From contig NC_089851.1 of NCBI RefSeq assembly GCF_036373705.1, positions 52,054,812 to 52,118,811 of the forward strand: a stretch of 64,000 nt of DNA. Direction: 5' to 3'. Below are positions 13,101-25,197 of this stretch, one piece after another (the first letter of the stretch is position 1; every line of letters starts with the position of its first letter). The notes under the pieces are model-generated. The model was given only the letters and a program-made list of their open reading frames with translations, searched no databases and had not been told where the DNA came from. Source of the stretch: Amia ocellicauda. Lineage: Eukaryota; Chordata; Actinopteri; Amiiformes; Amiidae. A program made the position numbers and the translations under genes.

Positions 13101-13174
13101 AGGCACTGCTAGGAGTCAATCCCAGGGTTTCCTGTTTACGAGACAGGCGCTTTGACCAACTAAGCCACGGTGCC
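13101..13174 (-). tRNA. tRNA-Thr(CGT), copy 8, altered B box
   Basis: GTCAATCCC on + changes the T loop from TTCGACT to ATTGACT, losing two invariant T-loop bases. Pol III recruitment and folding should be impaired. (CAAAA)13 at 13218..13282 ends in CGAAA, a variant shared with copies 10 and 14. Confidence 0.65.
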
Positions 13175-14295
13175 AGGACTCTCCCATTCCCCAGTGCCTA
13201 CACTCAGGCGTAAGAAACAAAACAAAACAAAACAAAACAAAACAAAACAAAACAAAACAAAACAAAACAAAACAAAACGAAATCTGGATGCAGGCTGCAA
13301 CAAAGGAAGCACACAGAGGTGAAAACGTAAGGTTGACGGGAGCAACAAGATCCCTGTTGCGACTGTCCAGGGGCGGCAATGGGAATTGGACGTTAGGTAA
13401 GTAGCATAGTAGCATAACAGCAGATCACGGACCACTGTCAATCAGATGCTTGCCTTTCCGTCCATCTATCTATCTATCTATCTATCTATCTATGACTCTC
13501 GATATCTAACTCTCTTGCTTGCTATCGCTCCCCCAATGGTCAGTAGCATAGTAGCATAACAGCAGATCACGGACCACTGTCAATCAGATGCTTGCCTTGC
13601 CGTCCATCCATCCATCCATCTATGACTCTCGATATCTAACTCTCTTGCTTGCTATCGCTCCCCCAATGGTCAGTAGCATAGTAGCATAACAGCAGATCAC
13701 GGACCACTGTCAATCAGATGCTTGCCTTGCCGTCCATCCATCCATCCATCTATCTATCTATCTATCTATGACTCTCCATATCTAACTCTCTTGCTTGCTA
13801 TCGCTCCCCCAATGGTCAGTAGCATAGTAGCATAACAGCAGATCACGGACCACTGTCAATCAGATGCTTGCCTTGCCGTCCATCCATCCATCCATCTATG
13901 ACTCTCGATATCTAACTCTCTTGCTTGCTATCGCTCCCCCAATGGTCAGTAGCATAGTAGCATAACAGCAGATCACGGACCACTGTCAATCAGATGCTTG
14001 CCTTGCCGTCCATCCATCCATCCATCTATGACTCTCGATATCTAACTCTCTTGCTTGCTATCGCTCCCCCAATGGTCAGTAGCATAGTAGCATAACAGCA
14101 GATCACGGACCACTGTCAATCAGATGCTTGCCTTGCCGTCCATCCATCCATCCATCTATCTATCTATCTATCTATGACTCTCCATATCTAACTCTCTTGC
14201 TTGCTATCGCTCCCCCAATGGTCAGTAGCATAGTAGCATAACAGCAGATCACGGACCACTGTCAATCAAATGCTTGCCTTGCCGTCCATCCATCC

Positions 14296-14328
<33 letters not shown>

Positions 14329-14514
14329 GCTATCTATCTAGCTATTTAGCTAGCTATCAATCTATGACTCTCAATATCTAACTCTCTTGCTTGCTATCGC
14401 TCCCCCAATGGTCACGTATGTTGCATTCAACGACAAAGAAAATCGTGTGCTGGCAATGATTTCTGGCAACTGTGAAGGAACTGCACGACTGCAGCAAGCA
14501 CAACACCTCTGTCT

Positions 14515-14588
14515 GTGTCTGTGGCGCAATCGGTCAGCGTGTTCGGCTGTTAACCGAAAGGATGGTGGTTTGAATCCACCCAGGGACG
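14515..14588 (+). tRNA. tRNA-Asn(GTT), copy 9
   Basis: Body as at 3456; CTCTG leader. Shares the AGCTGTTTGC spacer variant with copy 7. Confidence 0.88.
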
Positions 14589-14752
14589 GCCCACTTTTCC
14601 CCCCGCCCCTTGTTATTGTTTCTACTTCTGGCGGTCACCTTGCCAGACTGCGGCTACAGTAACCTTAAGCTGTTTGCTGCGGACGGCCATCTTGGAAAAA
14701 TGTATTGAGCGTTTAGAAACTTCCTTTCCATTGCCTAGGCCAACATAAACCA

Positions 14753-14826
14753 AGGCACAGCTAGGAGTCGAACCCAGGGTTTCCTGTTTACGAGACAGGC
14801 ACTTTGACCAACTAAGCCACGGTGCC
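14753..14826 (-). tRNA. tRNA-Thr(CGT), copy 9
   Basis: Matches copies 5 and 7. (CAAAA)24 at 14870..14989. Confidence 0.82.
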
Positions 14827-16075
14827 AGGACTCTCCCATTCCCCAGTGCCTACACTCAGGCGTAAGAAACAAAACAAAACAAAACAAAACAAAACAAAAC
14901 AAAACAAAACAAAACAAAACAAAACAAAACAAAACAAAACAAAACAAAACAAAACAAAACAAAACAAAACAAAACAAAACAAAACAAAATCTGGATGCAG
15001 GCTGCAACAAAGGAAGCACACAGAGGTGAAAACGTAAGGTTGACGGGAGCAACAAGCTCCCTGTTGCGACTGTCCAGGGGCGGCAATGGGAATTGGACGT
15101 TAGGTAAGTAGCATAGTAGCATAACAGCAGATCACGGACCACTGTCAATCAGATGCTTGCCTTTCCGTCCATCTATCTATCTATCTATCTATCTATCTAT
15201 GACTCTCGATATCTAACTCTCTTGCTTGCTATCGCTCCCCCAATGGTCAGTAGCATAGTAGCATAACAGCAGATCACGGACCACTGTCAATCAGATGCTT
15301 GCCTTGCCGTCCATCCATCCATCCATCTATGACTCTCGATATCTAACTCTCTTGCTTGCTATCGCTCCCCCAATGGTCAGTAGCATAGTAGCATAACAGC
15401 AGATCACGGACCACTGTCAATCAGATGCTTGCCTTGCCGTCCATCCATCCATCCATCTATCTATCTATCTATCTATGACTCTCCATATCTAACTCTCTTG
15501 CTTGCTATCGCTCCCCCAATGGTCAGTAGCATAGTAGCATAACAGCAGATCACGGACCACTGTCAATCAGATGCTTGCCTTGCCGTCCATCCATCCATCC
15601 ATCTATGACTCTCGATATCTAACTCTCTTGCTTGCTATCGCTCCCCCAATGGTCAGTAGCATAGTAGCATAACAGCAGATCACGGACCACTGTCAATCAG
15701 ATGCTTGCCTTGCCGTCCATCCATCCATCCATCTATCTATCTATCTATCTATGACTCTCCATATCTAACTCTCTTGCTTGCTATCGCTCCCCCAATGGTC
15801 AGTAGCATAGTAGCATAACAGCAGATCACGGACCACTGTCAATCAAATGCTTGCCTTGCCGTCCATCCATCCATCTATCTATCTATCTAGCTATCTATCT
15901 AGCTAATTAGCTAGCTATCAATCTATGACTCTCAATATCTAACTCTCTTGCTTGCTATCGCTCCCCCAATGGTCACGTATGTTGCATTCAACGACAAAGA
16001 AAATCGTGTGCTGGCAATGATTTCTGGCAACTGTGAAGGAACTGCACGACTGCAGCAAGCACAACACCTCCGTCT

Positions 16076-16149
16076 GTGTCTGTGGCGCAATCGGTCAGCG
16101 TGTTCGGCTGTTAACCGAAAGGATGGTGGTTTGAATCCACCCAGGGACG
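16076..16149 (+). tRNA. tRNA-Asn(GTT), copy 10
   Basis: Body as at 3456; CTCCG leader. Shares GGCCAAC with copy 8. Confidence 0.87.
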
Positions 16150-16313
16150 GCCAACTTTTCCCCCCGCCCCTTGTTATTGTTTCTACTTCTGGCGGTCACC
16201 TTGCCAGACTGCGGCTACAGTAACCTTAAGCTGCTTGCTGCGGACGGCCATCTTGGAAAAATGTATTGAGCGTTTAGAAACTTCCTTTCCATTGCCTAGG
16301 CCAACATAAACCA

Positions 16314-16387
16314 AGGCACTGCTAGGAGTCAATCCCAGGGTTTCCTGTTTACGAGACAGGCGCTTTGACCAACTAAGCCACGGTGCC
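16314..16387 (-). tRNA. tRNA-Thr(CGT), copy 10, altered B box
   Basis: Carries the same ATTGACT T loop as copy 8. (CAAAA)20 at 16431..16530, ending in CGAAA. Confidence 0.65.
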
Positions 16388-17625
16388 AGGACTCTCCCAT
16401 TCCCCAGTGCCTACACTCAGGCGTAAGAAACAAAACAAAACAAAACAAAACAAAACAAAACAAAACAAAACAAAACAAAACAAAACAAAACAAAACAAAA
16501 CAAAACAAAACAAAACAAAACAAAACGAAATCTGGATGCAGGCTGCAACAAAGGAAGCACACAGAGGTGAAAACGTAAGGTTGACGGGAGCAACAAGATC
16601 CCTGTTGCGACTGTCCAGGGGCGGCAATGGGAATTGGACGTTAGGTAAGTAGCATAGTAGCATAACAGCAGATCACGGACCACTGTCAATCAGATGCTTG
16701 CCTTTCCGTCCATCTATCTATCTATCTATCTATCTATCTATGACTCTCGATATCTAACTCTCTTGCTTGCTATCGCTCCCCCAATGGTCAGTAGCATAGT
16801 AGCATAACAGCAGATCACGGACCACTGTCAATCAGATGCTTGCCTTGCCGTCCATCCATCCATCCATCTATGACTCTCGATATCTAACTCTCTTGCTTGC
16901 TATCGCTCCCCCAATGGTCAGTAGCATAGTAGCATAACAGCAGATCACGGACCACTGTCAATCAGATGCTTGCCTTGCCGTCCATCCATCCATCCATCTA
17001 TCTATCTATCTATCTATGACTCTCCATATCTAACTCTCTTGCTTGCTATCGCTCCCCCAATGGTCAGTAGCATAGTAGCATAACAGCAGATCACGGACCA
17101 CTGTCAATCAGATGCTTGCCTTGCCGTCCATCCATCCATCCATCTATGACTCTCGATATCTAACTCTCTTGCTTGCTATCGCTCCCCCAATGGTCAGTAG
17201 CATAGTAGCATAACAGCAGATCACGGACCACTGTCAATCAGATGCTTGCCTTGCCGTCCATCCATCCATCCATCTATCTATCTATCTATCTATGACTCTC
17301 CATATCTAACTCTCTTGCTTGCTATCGCTCCCCCAATGGTCAGTAGCATAGTAGCATAACAGCAGATCACGGACCACTGTCAATCAAATGCTTGCCTTGC
17401 CGTCCATCCATCCATCTATCTATCTATCTATCTATCTAGCTATCTATCTAGCTATTTAGCTAGCTATCAATCTATGACTCTCAATATCTAACTCTCTTGC
17501 TTGCTATCGCTCCCCCAATGGTCACGTATGTTGCATTCAACGACAAAGAAAATCGTGTGCTAAAAAATGATTTCTGGCAACTGTGAAGGAACTGCACGAC
17601 TGCAGCAAGCACAACACCTCTGTCT

Positions 17626-17699
17626 GTGTCTGTGGCGCAATCGGTCAGCGTGTTCGGCTGTTAACCGAAAGGATGGTGGTTTGAATCCACCCAGGGACG
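17626..17699 (+). tRNA. tRNA-Asn(GTT), copy 11
   Basis: Body as at 3456; CTCTG leader. The 5' flank has GTGCTAAAAAATG in place of GTGCTGGCAATG, shared only with copy 15. Confidence 0.88.
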
Positions 17700-17863
17700 G
17701 CCCACTTTTCCCCCCGCCCCTTGTTATTGTTTCTACTTCTGGCGGTCACCTTGCCAGACTGCGGCTACAGTAACCTTAAGCTGCTTGCTGCGGACGGCCA
17801 TCTTGGAAAAATGTATTGAGCGTTTAGAAACTTCCTTTCCATTGCCTAGGCCAACATAAACCA

Positions 17864-17937
17864 AGGCACAGCTAGGAGTCAAACCCAGGGTTTCCTGTTT
17901 ACGAGACAGGCACTTTGACCAACTAAGCCACGGTGCC
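17864..17937 (-). tRNA. tRNA-Thr(CGT), copy 11
   Basis: The T loop reads TTTGACT, losing the conserved C56. It also has the C-T acceptor mispair and D-stem wobble. (CAAAA)13 at 17981..18045. Confidence 0.7.
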
Positions 17938-18847
17938 AGGACTCTCCCATTCCCCAGTGCCTACACTCAGGCGTAAGAAACAAAACAAAACAAAACAAAA
18001 CAAAACAAAACAAAACAAAACAAAACAAAACAAAACAAAACAAAATCTGGATGCAGGCTGCAACAAAGGAAGCACACAGAGGTGAAAACGTAAGGTTGAC
18101 GGGAGCAACAAGCTCCCTGTTGCGACTGTCCAGGGGCGGCAATGGGAATTGGACGTTAGGTAAGTAGCATAGTAGCATAACAGCAGATCACGGACCACTG
18201 TCAATCAGATGCTTGCCTTTCCGTCCATCTATCTATCTATCTATCTATCTATCTATGACTCTCGATATCTAACTCTCTTGCTTGCTATCGCTCCCCCAAT
18301 GGTCAGTAGCATAGTAGCATAACAGCAGATCACGGACCACTGTCAATCAGATGCTTGCCTTGCCGTCCATCCATCCATCCATCTATGACTCTCGATATCT
18401 AACTCTCTTGCTTGCTATCGCTCCCCCAATGGTCAGTAGCATAGTAGCATAACAGCAGATCACGGACCACTGTCAATCAGATGCTTGCCTTGCCGTCCAT
18501 CCATCCATCCATCTATCTATCTATCTATCTATGACTCTACATATCTAACTCTCTTGCTTGCTATCGCTCCCCCAATGGTCAGTAGCATAGTAGCATAACA
18601 GCAGATCACGGACCACTGTCAATCAGATGCTTGCCTTGCCGTCCATCCATCCATCTATCTATCTATCTATCTAGCTATTTAGCTAGCTATCAATCTATGA
18701 CTCTCAATATCTAACTCTCTTGCTTGCTATCGCTCCCCCAATGGTCACGTATGTTGCATTCAACGACAAAGAAAATCGTGTGCTGGCAATGATTTCTGGC
18801 AACTGTGAAGGAACTGCACGACTGCAGCAAGCACAACACCTCCGTCT

Positions 18848-18921
18848 GTGTCTGTGGCGCAATCGGTCAGCGTGTTCGGCTGTTAACCGAAAGGATGGTG
18901 GTTTGAATCCACCCAGGGACG
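18848..18921 (+). tRNA. tRNA-Asn(GTT), copy 12
   Basis: Body as at 3456; CTCCG leader. Confidence 0.88.
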
Positions 18922-19085
18922 GCCCACTTTTCCCCCCGCCCCTTGTTATTGTTTCTACTTCTGGCGGTCACCTTGCCAGACTGCGGCTACAGTAACCTTA
19001 AGCTGCTTGCTGCGGACGGCCATCTTGGAAAAATGTATTGAGCGTTTAGAAACTTCCTTTCCATTGCCTAGGCCAACATAAACCA

Positions 19086-19159
19086 AGGCACTGCTAGGAG
19101 TCGAACCCAGGGTTTCCTGTTTACGAGACAGGCGCTTTGACCAACTAAGCCACAGTGCC
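19086..19159 (-). tRNA. tRNA-Thr(CGT), copy 12, fully paired acceptor
   Basis: CACAGTGCC on + gives acceptor GGCACTG, which pairs perfectly with CAGTGCC. With intact A and B boxes, this and copy 16 are the best-folded Thr genes of the array. (CAAAA)n at 19203..19308 has one AAAGC interruption. Confidence 0.9.
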
Positions 19160-19841
19160 AGGACTCTCCCAATCCCCAGTGCCTACACTCAGGCGTAAGA
19201 AACAAAACAAAACAAAACAAAACAAAACAAAACAAAACAAAACAAAACAAAACAAAACAAAACAAAACAAAACAAAACAAAACAAAACAAAACAAAACAA
19301 AGCAAAATCTGGATGCAGGCTGCAACAAAGGAAGCACACAGAGGTGAAAACGTAAGGTTGACGGGAGCAACAAGCTCCCTGTTGCGACTGTACAGGGGCG
19401 GCAATGGGAATTGGACGTTAGGTAAGTAGCATAGTAGCATAACAGCAGATCACGGACCACTGTCAATCAGATGCTTGCCTTTCCGTCCATCCATCCATCT
19501 ATCTATCTATCTATGACTCTCGATATCTAACTCTCTTGCTTGCTATCGCTCCCCCAATGGTCAGTAGCATAGTAGCATAACAGCAGATCACGGACCACTG
19601 TCAATCAGATGCTTGCCTTGCCGTCCATCCATCCATCTATCTATCTATCTATCTAGCTATCTATCTAGCTATTTAGCTAGCTATCAATCTATGACTCTCA
19701 ATATCTAACTCTCTTGCTTGCTATCGCTCCCCCAATGGTCACGTATGTTGCATTCAACGACAAAGAAAATCGTGTGCTGGCAATGATTTCTGGCAACTGT
19801 GAAGGAACTGCACGACTGCAGCAAGCACAACACCTCCGTCT

Positions 19842-19915
19842 GTGTCTGTGGCGCAATCGGTCAGCGTGTTCGGCTGTTAACCGAAAGGATGGTGGTTTGA
19901 ATCCACCCAGGGACG
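19842..19915 (+). tRNA. tRNA-Asn(GTT), copy 13
   Basis: Body as at 3456; CTCCG leader. It lies only 994 bp from copy 12 because a single full monomer separates the cassettes. Confidence 0.88.
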
Positions 19916-20079
19916 GCCCACTTTTCCCCCCGCCCCTTGTTATTGTTTCTACTTCTGGCGGTCACCTTGCCAGACTGCGGCTACAGTAACCTTAAGCTGC
20001 TTGCTGCGGACGGCCATCTTGGAAAAATGTATTGAGCGTTTAGAAACTTCCTTTCCATTGCCTAGGCCAACATAAACCA

Positions 20080-20153
20080 AGGCACTGCTAGGAGTCGAAC
20101 CCAGGGTTTCCTGTTTACGAGACAGGCGCTTTGACCAACTAAGCCACGGTGCC
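20080..20153 (-). tRNA. tRNA-Thr(CGT), copy 13
   Basis: As the reference copy at 3694. (CAAAA)18 at 20197..20286. Confidence 0.87.
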
Positions 20154-21104
20154 AGGACTCTCCCATTCCCCAGTGCCTACACTCAGGCGTAAGAAACAAA
20201 ACAAAACAAAACAAAACAAAACAAAACAAAACAAAACAAAACAAAACAAAACAAAACAAAACAAAACAAAACAAAACAAAACAAAATCTGGATGCAGGCT
20301 GCAACAAAGGAAGCACACAGAGGTGAAAACGTAAGGTTGACGGGAGCAACAAGCTCCCTGTTGCGACTGTCCAGGGGCGGCAATGGGAATTGGACGTTAG
20401 GTAAGTAGCATAGTAGCATAACAGCAGATCACGGACCACTGTCAATCAGATGCTTGCCTTTCCGTCCATCAATCCATCTATCTATCTATCTATCTATCTA
20501 TCTATGACTCTCGATATCTAACTCTCTTGCTTGCTATCGCTCCCCCAATGGTCAGTAGCATAGTAGCATAACAGCAGATCACGGACCACTGTCAATCAGA
20601 TGCTTGCCTTGCCGTCCATCCATCCATCCATCTATGACTCTCGATATCTAACTCTCTTGCTTGCTATCGCTCCCCCAATGGTCAGTAGCATAGTAGCATA
20701 ACAGCAGATCACGGACCACTGTCAATCAGATGCTTGCCTTGCCGTCCATCCATCCATCCATCTATCTATCTATCTATCTATGACTCTCCATATCTAACTC
20801 TCTTGCTTGCTATCGCTCCCCCAATGGTCAGTAGCATAGTAGCATAACAGCAGATCACGGACCACTGTCAATCAGATGCTTGCCTTGCCATCCATCCATC
20901 TATCTATCTATCTATCTAGCTATCTATCTAGCTATTTAGCTAGCTATCAATCTATGACTCTCAATATCTAACTCTCTTGCTTGCTATCGCTCCCCCAATG
21001 GTCACGTATGTTGCATTCAACGACAAAGAAAATCGTGTGCTGGCAATGATTTCTGGCAACTGTGAAGGAACTGCACGACTGCAGCAAGCACAACACCTCC
21101 GTCT

Positions 21105-21178
21105 GTGTCTGTGGCGCAATCGGTCAGCGTGTTCGGCTGTTAACCGAAAGAATGGTGGTTTGAATCCACCCAGGGACG
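21105..21178 (+). tRNA. tRNA-Asn(GTT), copy 14
   Basis: Variable loop is AGAAT instead of AGGAT, shared only with copy 18. The stems are unaffected. Confidence 0.87.
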
Positions 21179-21342
21179 GCCCACTTTTCCCCCCGCCCCT
21201 TGTTATTGTTTCTACTTCTGGCGGTCACCTTGCCAGACTGCGGCTACAGTAACCTTAAGCTGCTTGCTGCGGACGGCCATCTTGGAAAAATGTATTGAGC
21301 GTTTAGAAACTTCCTTTCCATTGCCTAGGCCAACATAAACCA

Positions 21343-21416
21343 AGGCACTGCTAGGAGTCGAACCCAGGGTTTCCTGTTTACGAGACAGGCGCTTTGACCA
21401 ACTAAGCCACGGTGCC
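21343..21416 (-). tRNA. tRNA-Thr(CGT), copy 14
   Basis: Body as at 3694, with CCCAATGCC upstream as in copy 18. (CAAAA)20 at 21470..21569 ends in CGAAA and is followed by the AACAAGATCCC variant of copies 8 and 10. The cassette therefore looks mosaic. Confidence 0.87.
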
Positions 21417-22664
21417 AGGACTCTCCCATTCCCCAATGCCTACACTCAGGCGTAAGAAACAAAACAAAACAAAACAAAACAAAACAAAACAAAACAAAAC
21501 AAAACAAAACAAAACAAAACAAAACAAAACAAAACAAAACAAAACAAAACAAAACAAAACAAAACGAAATCTGGATGCAGGCTGCAACAAAGGAAGCACA
21601 CAGAGGTGAAAACGTAAGGTTGACGGGAGCAACAAGATCCCTGTTGCGACTGTCCAGGGGCGGCAATGGGAATTGGACGTTAGGTAAGTAGCATAGTAGC
21701 ATAACAGCAGATCACGGACCACTGTCAATCAGATGCTTGCCTTTCCGTCCATCTATCTATCTATCTATCTATCTATCTATGACTCTCGATATCTAACTCT
21801 CTTGCTTGCTATCGCTCCCCCAATGGTCAGTAGCATAGTAGCATAACAGCAGATCACGGACCACTGTCAATCAGATGCTTGCCTTGCCGTCCATCCATCC
21901 ATCCATCTATGACTCTCGATATCTAACTCTCTTGCTTGCTATCGCTCCCCCAATGGTCAGTAGCATAGTAGCATAACAGCAGATCACGGACCACTGTCAA
22001 TCAGATGCTTGCCTTGCCGTCCATCCATCCATCCATCTATCTATCTATCTATCTATGACTCTCCATATCTAACTCTCTTGCTTGCTATCGCTCCCCCAAT
22101 GGTCAGTAGCATAGTAGCATAACAGCAGATCACGGACCACTGTCAATCAGATGCTTGCCTTGCCGTCCATCCATCCATCCATCTATGACTCTCGATATCT
22201 AACTCTCTTGCTTGCTATCGCTCCCCCAATGGTCAGTAGCATAGTAGCATAACAGCAGATCACGGACCACTGTCAATCAGATGCTTGCCTTGCCGTCCAT
22301 CCATCCATCCATCTATCTATCTATCTATCTATGACTCTCCATATCTAACTCTCTTGCTTGCTATCGCTCCCCCAATGGTCAGTAGCATAGTAGCATAACA
22401 GCAGATCACGGACCACTGTCAATCAAATGCTTGCCTTGCCGTCCATCCATCCATCTATCTATCTATCTATCTATCTAGCTATCTATCTAGCTATTTAGCT
22501 AGCTATCAATCTATGACTCTCAATATCTAACTCTCTTGCTTGCTATCGCTCCCCCAATGGTCACGTATGTTGCATTCAACGACAAAGAAAATCGTGTGCT
22601 AAAAAATGATTTCTGGCAACTGTGAAGGAACTGCACGACTGCAGCAAGCACAACACCTCTGTCT

Positions 22665-22738
22665 GTGTCTGTGGCGCAATCGGTCAGCGTGTTCGGCTGT
22701 TAACCGAAAGGATGGTGGTTTGAATCCACCCAGGGACG
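22665..22738 (+). tRNA. tRNA-Asn(GTT), copy 15
   Basis: Carries the GTGCTAAAAAATG 5' flank otherwise seen only in copy 11. Confidence 0.88.
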
Positions 22739-22902
22739 GCCCACTTTTCCCCCCGCCCCTTGTTATTGTTTCTACTTCTGGCGGTCACCTTGCCAGACTG
22801 CGGCTACAGTAACCTTAAGCTGCTTGCTGCGGACGGCCATCTTGGAAAAATGTATTGAGCGTTTAGAAACTTCCTTTCCATTGCCTAGGCCAACATAAAC
22901 CA

Positions 22903-22976
22903 AGGCACAGCTAGGAGTCAAACCCAGGGTTTCCTGTTTACGAGACAGGCACTTTGACCAACTAAGCCACGGTGCC
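22903..22976 (-). tRNA. tRNA-Thr(CGT), copy 15
   Basis: Same TTTGACT T loop as copy 11. (CAAAA)19 at 23030..23124, against 13 units in copy 11. Confidence 0.7.
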
Positions 22977-23926
22977 AGGACTCTCCCATTCCCCAGTGCC
23001 TACACTCAGGCGTAAGAAACAAAACAAAACAAAACAAAACAAAACAAAACAAAACAAAACAAAACAAAACAAAACAAAACAAAACAAAACAAAACAAAAC
23101 AAAACAAAACAAAACAAAACAAAATCTGGATGCAGGCTGCAACAAAGGAAGCACACAGAGGTGAAAACGTAAGGTTGACGGGAGCAACAAGCTCCCTGTT
23201 GCGACTGTCCAGGGGCGGCAATGGGAATTGGACGTTAGGTAAGTAGCATAGTAGCATAACAGCAGATCACGGACCACTGTCAATCAGATGCTTGCCTTTC
23301 CGTCCATCTATCTATCTATCTATCTATCTATCTATGACTCTCGATATCTAACTCTCTTGCTTGCTATCGCTCCCCCAATGGTCAGTAGCATAGTAGCATA
23401 ACAGCAGATCACGGACCACTGTCAATCAGATGCTTGCCTTGCCGTCCATCCATCCATCCATCTATGACTCTCGATATCTAACTCTCTTGCTTGCTATCGC
23501 TCCCCCAATGGTCAGTAGCATAGTAGCATAACAGCAGATCACGGACCACTGTCAATCAGATGCTTGCCTTGCCGTCCATCCATCCATCCATCTATCTATC
23601 TATCTATCTATGACTCTACATATCTAACTCTCTTGCTTGCTATCGCTCCCCCAATGGTCAGTAGCATAGTAGCATAACAGCAGATCACGGACCACTGTCA
23701 ATCAGATGCTTGCCTTGCCGTCCATCCATCCATCTATCTATCTATCTATCTAGCTATTTAGCTAGCTATCAATCTATGACTCTCAATATCTAACTCTCTT
23801 GCTTGCTATCGCTCCCCCAATGGTCACGTATGTTGCATTCAACGACAAAGAAAATCGTGTGCTGGCAATGATTTCTGGCAACTGTGAAGGAACTGCACGA
23901 CTGCAGCAAGCACAACACCTCCGTCT

Positions 23927-24000
23927 GTGTCTGTGGCGCAATCGGTCAGCGTGTTCGGCTGTTAACCGAAAGGATGGTGGTTTGAATCCACCCAGGGACG
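23927..24000 (+). tRNA. tRNA-Asn(GTT), copy 16
   Basis: Body as at 3456. Partner of copy 12 in the 5-kb duplication. Confidence 0.88.
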
Positions 24001-24164
24001 GCCCACTTTTCCCCCCGCCCCTTGTTATTGTTTCTACTTCTGGCGGTCACCTTGCCAGACTGCGGCTACAGTAACCTTAAGCTGCTTGCTGCGGACGGCC
24101 ATCTTGGAAAAATGTATTGAGCGTTTAGAAACTTCCTTTCCATTGCCTAGGCCAACATAAACCA

Positions 24165-24238
24165 AGGCACTGCTAGGAGTCGAACCCAGGGTTTCCTGTT
24201 TACGAGACAGGCGCTTTGACCAACTAAGCCACAGTGCC
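24165..24238 (-). tRNA. tRNA-Thr(CGT), copy 16, fully paired acceptor
   Basis: Shares the perfect GGCACTG/CAGTGCC acceptor, the AAAGC interruption and the GACTGTACAGG flank with copy 12. (CAAAA)n at 24282..24351 is 36 bp shorter than in copy 12. Confidence 0.9.
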
Positions 24239-24885
24239 AGGACTCTCCCAATCCCCAGTGCCTACACTCAGGCGTAAGAAACAAAACAAAACAAAACAAA
24301 ACAAAACAAAACAAAACAAAACAAAACAAAACAAAACAAAACAAAGCAAAATCTGGATGCAGGCTGCAACAAAGGAAGCACACAGAGGTGAAAACGTAAG
24401 GTTGACGGGAGCAACAAGCTCCCTGTTGCGACTGTACAGGGGCGGCAATGGGAATTGGACGTTAGGTAAGTAGCATAGTAGCATAACAGCAGATCACGGA
24501 CCACTGTCAATCAGATGCTTGCCTTTCCGTCCATCCATCCATCTATCTATCTATCTATGACTCTCGATATCTAACTCTCTTGCTTGCTATCGCTCCCCCA
24601 ATGGTCAGTAGCATAGTAGCATAACAGCAGATCACGGACCACTGTCAATCAGATGCTTGCCTTGCCGTCCATCCATCCATCTATCTATCTATCTATCTAG
24701 CTATCTATCTAGCTATTTAGCTAGCTATCAATCTATGACTCTCAATATCTAACTCTCTTGCTTGCTATCGCTCCCCCAATGGTCACGTATGTTGCATTCA
24801 ACGACAAAGAAAATCGTGTGCTGGCAATGATTTCTGGCAACTGTGAAGGAACTGCACGACTGCAGCAAGCACAACACCTCCGTCT

Positions 24886-24959
24886 GTGTCTGTGGCGCAA
24901 TCGGTCAGCGTGTTCGGCTGTTAACCGAAAGGATGGTGGTTTGAATCCACCCAGGGACG
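24886..24959 (+). tRNA. tRNA-Asn(GTT), copy 17
   Basis: Body as at 3456. Partner of copy 13. Confidence 0.88.
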
Positions 24960-25123
24960 GCCCACTTTTCCCCCCGCCCCTTGTTATTGTTTCTACTTCT
25001 GGCGGTCACCTTGCCAGACTGCGGCTACAGTAACCTTAAGCTGCTTGCTGCGGACGGCCATCTTGGAAAAATGTATTGAGCGTTTAGAAACTTCCTTTCC
25101 ATTGCCTAGGCCAACATAAACCA

Positions 25124-25197
25124 AGGCACTGCTAGGAGTCGAACCCAGGGTTTCCTGTTTACGAGACAGGCGCTTTGACCAACTAAGCCACGGTGCC
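25124..25197 (-). tRNA. tRNA-Thr(CGT), copy 17
   Basis: As the copy at 3694. (CAAAA)20 at 25241..25340. Confidence 0.87.

Larger units (their letters stand above)
17498..22536 (+). repeat. 5.04-kb higher-order unit, copy A (cassettes 11-14)
   Basis: Four cassettes with spacings of 1222, 994, 1263 and 1560 bp. They carry private variants in fixed order: GTGCTAAAAAATG, the perfect Thr acceptor with GACTGTACAGG, a plain copy, then the AGAAT Asn loop. Confidence 0.88.
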
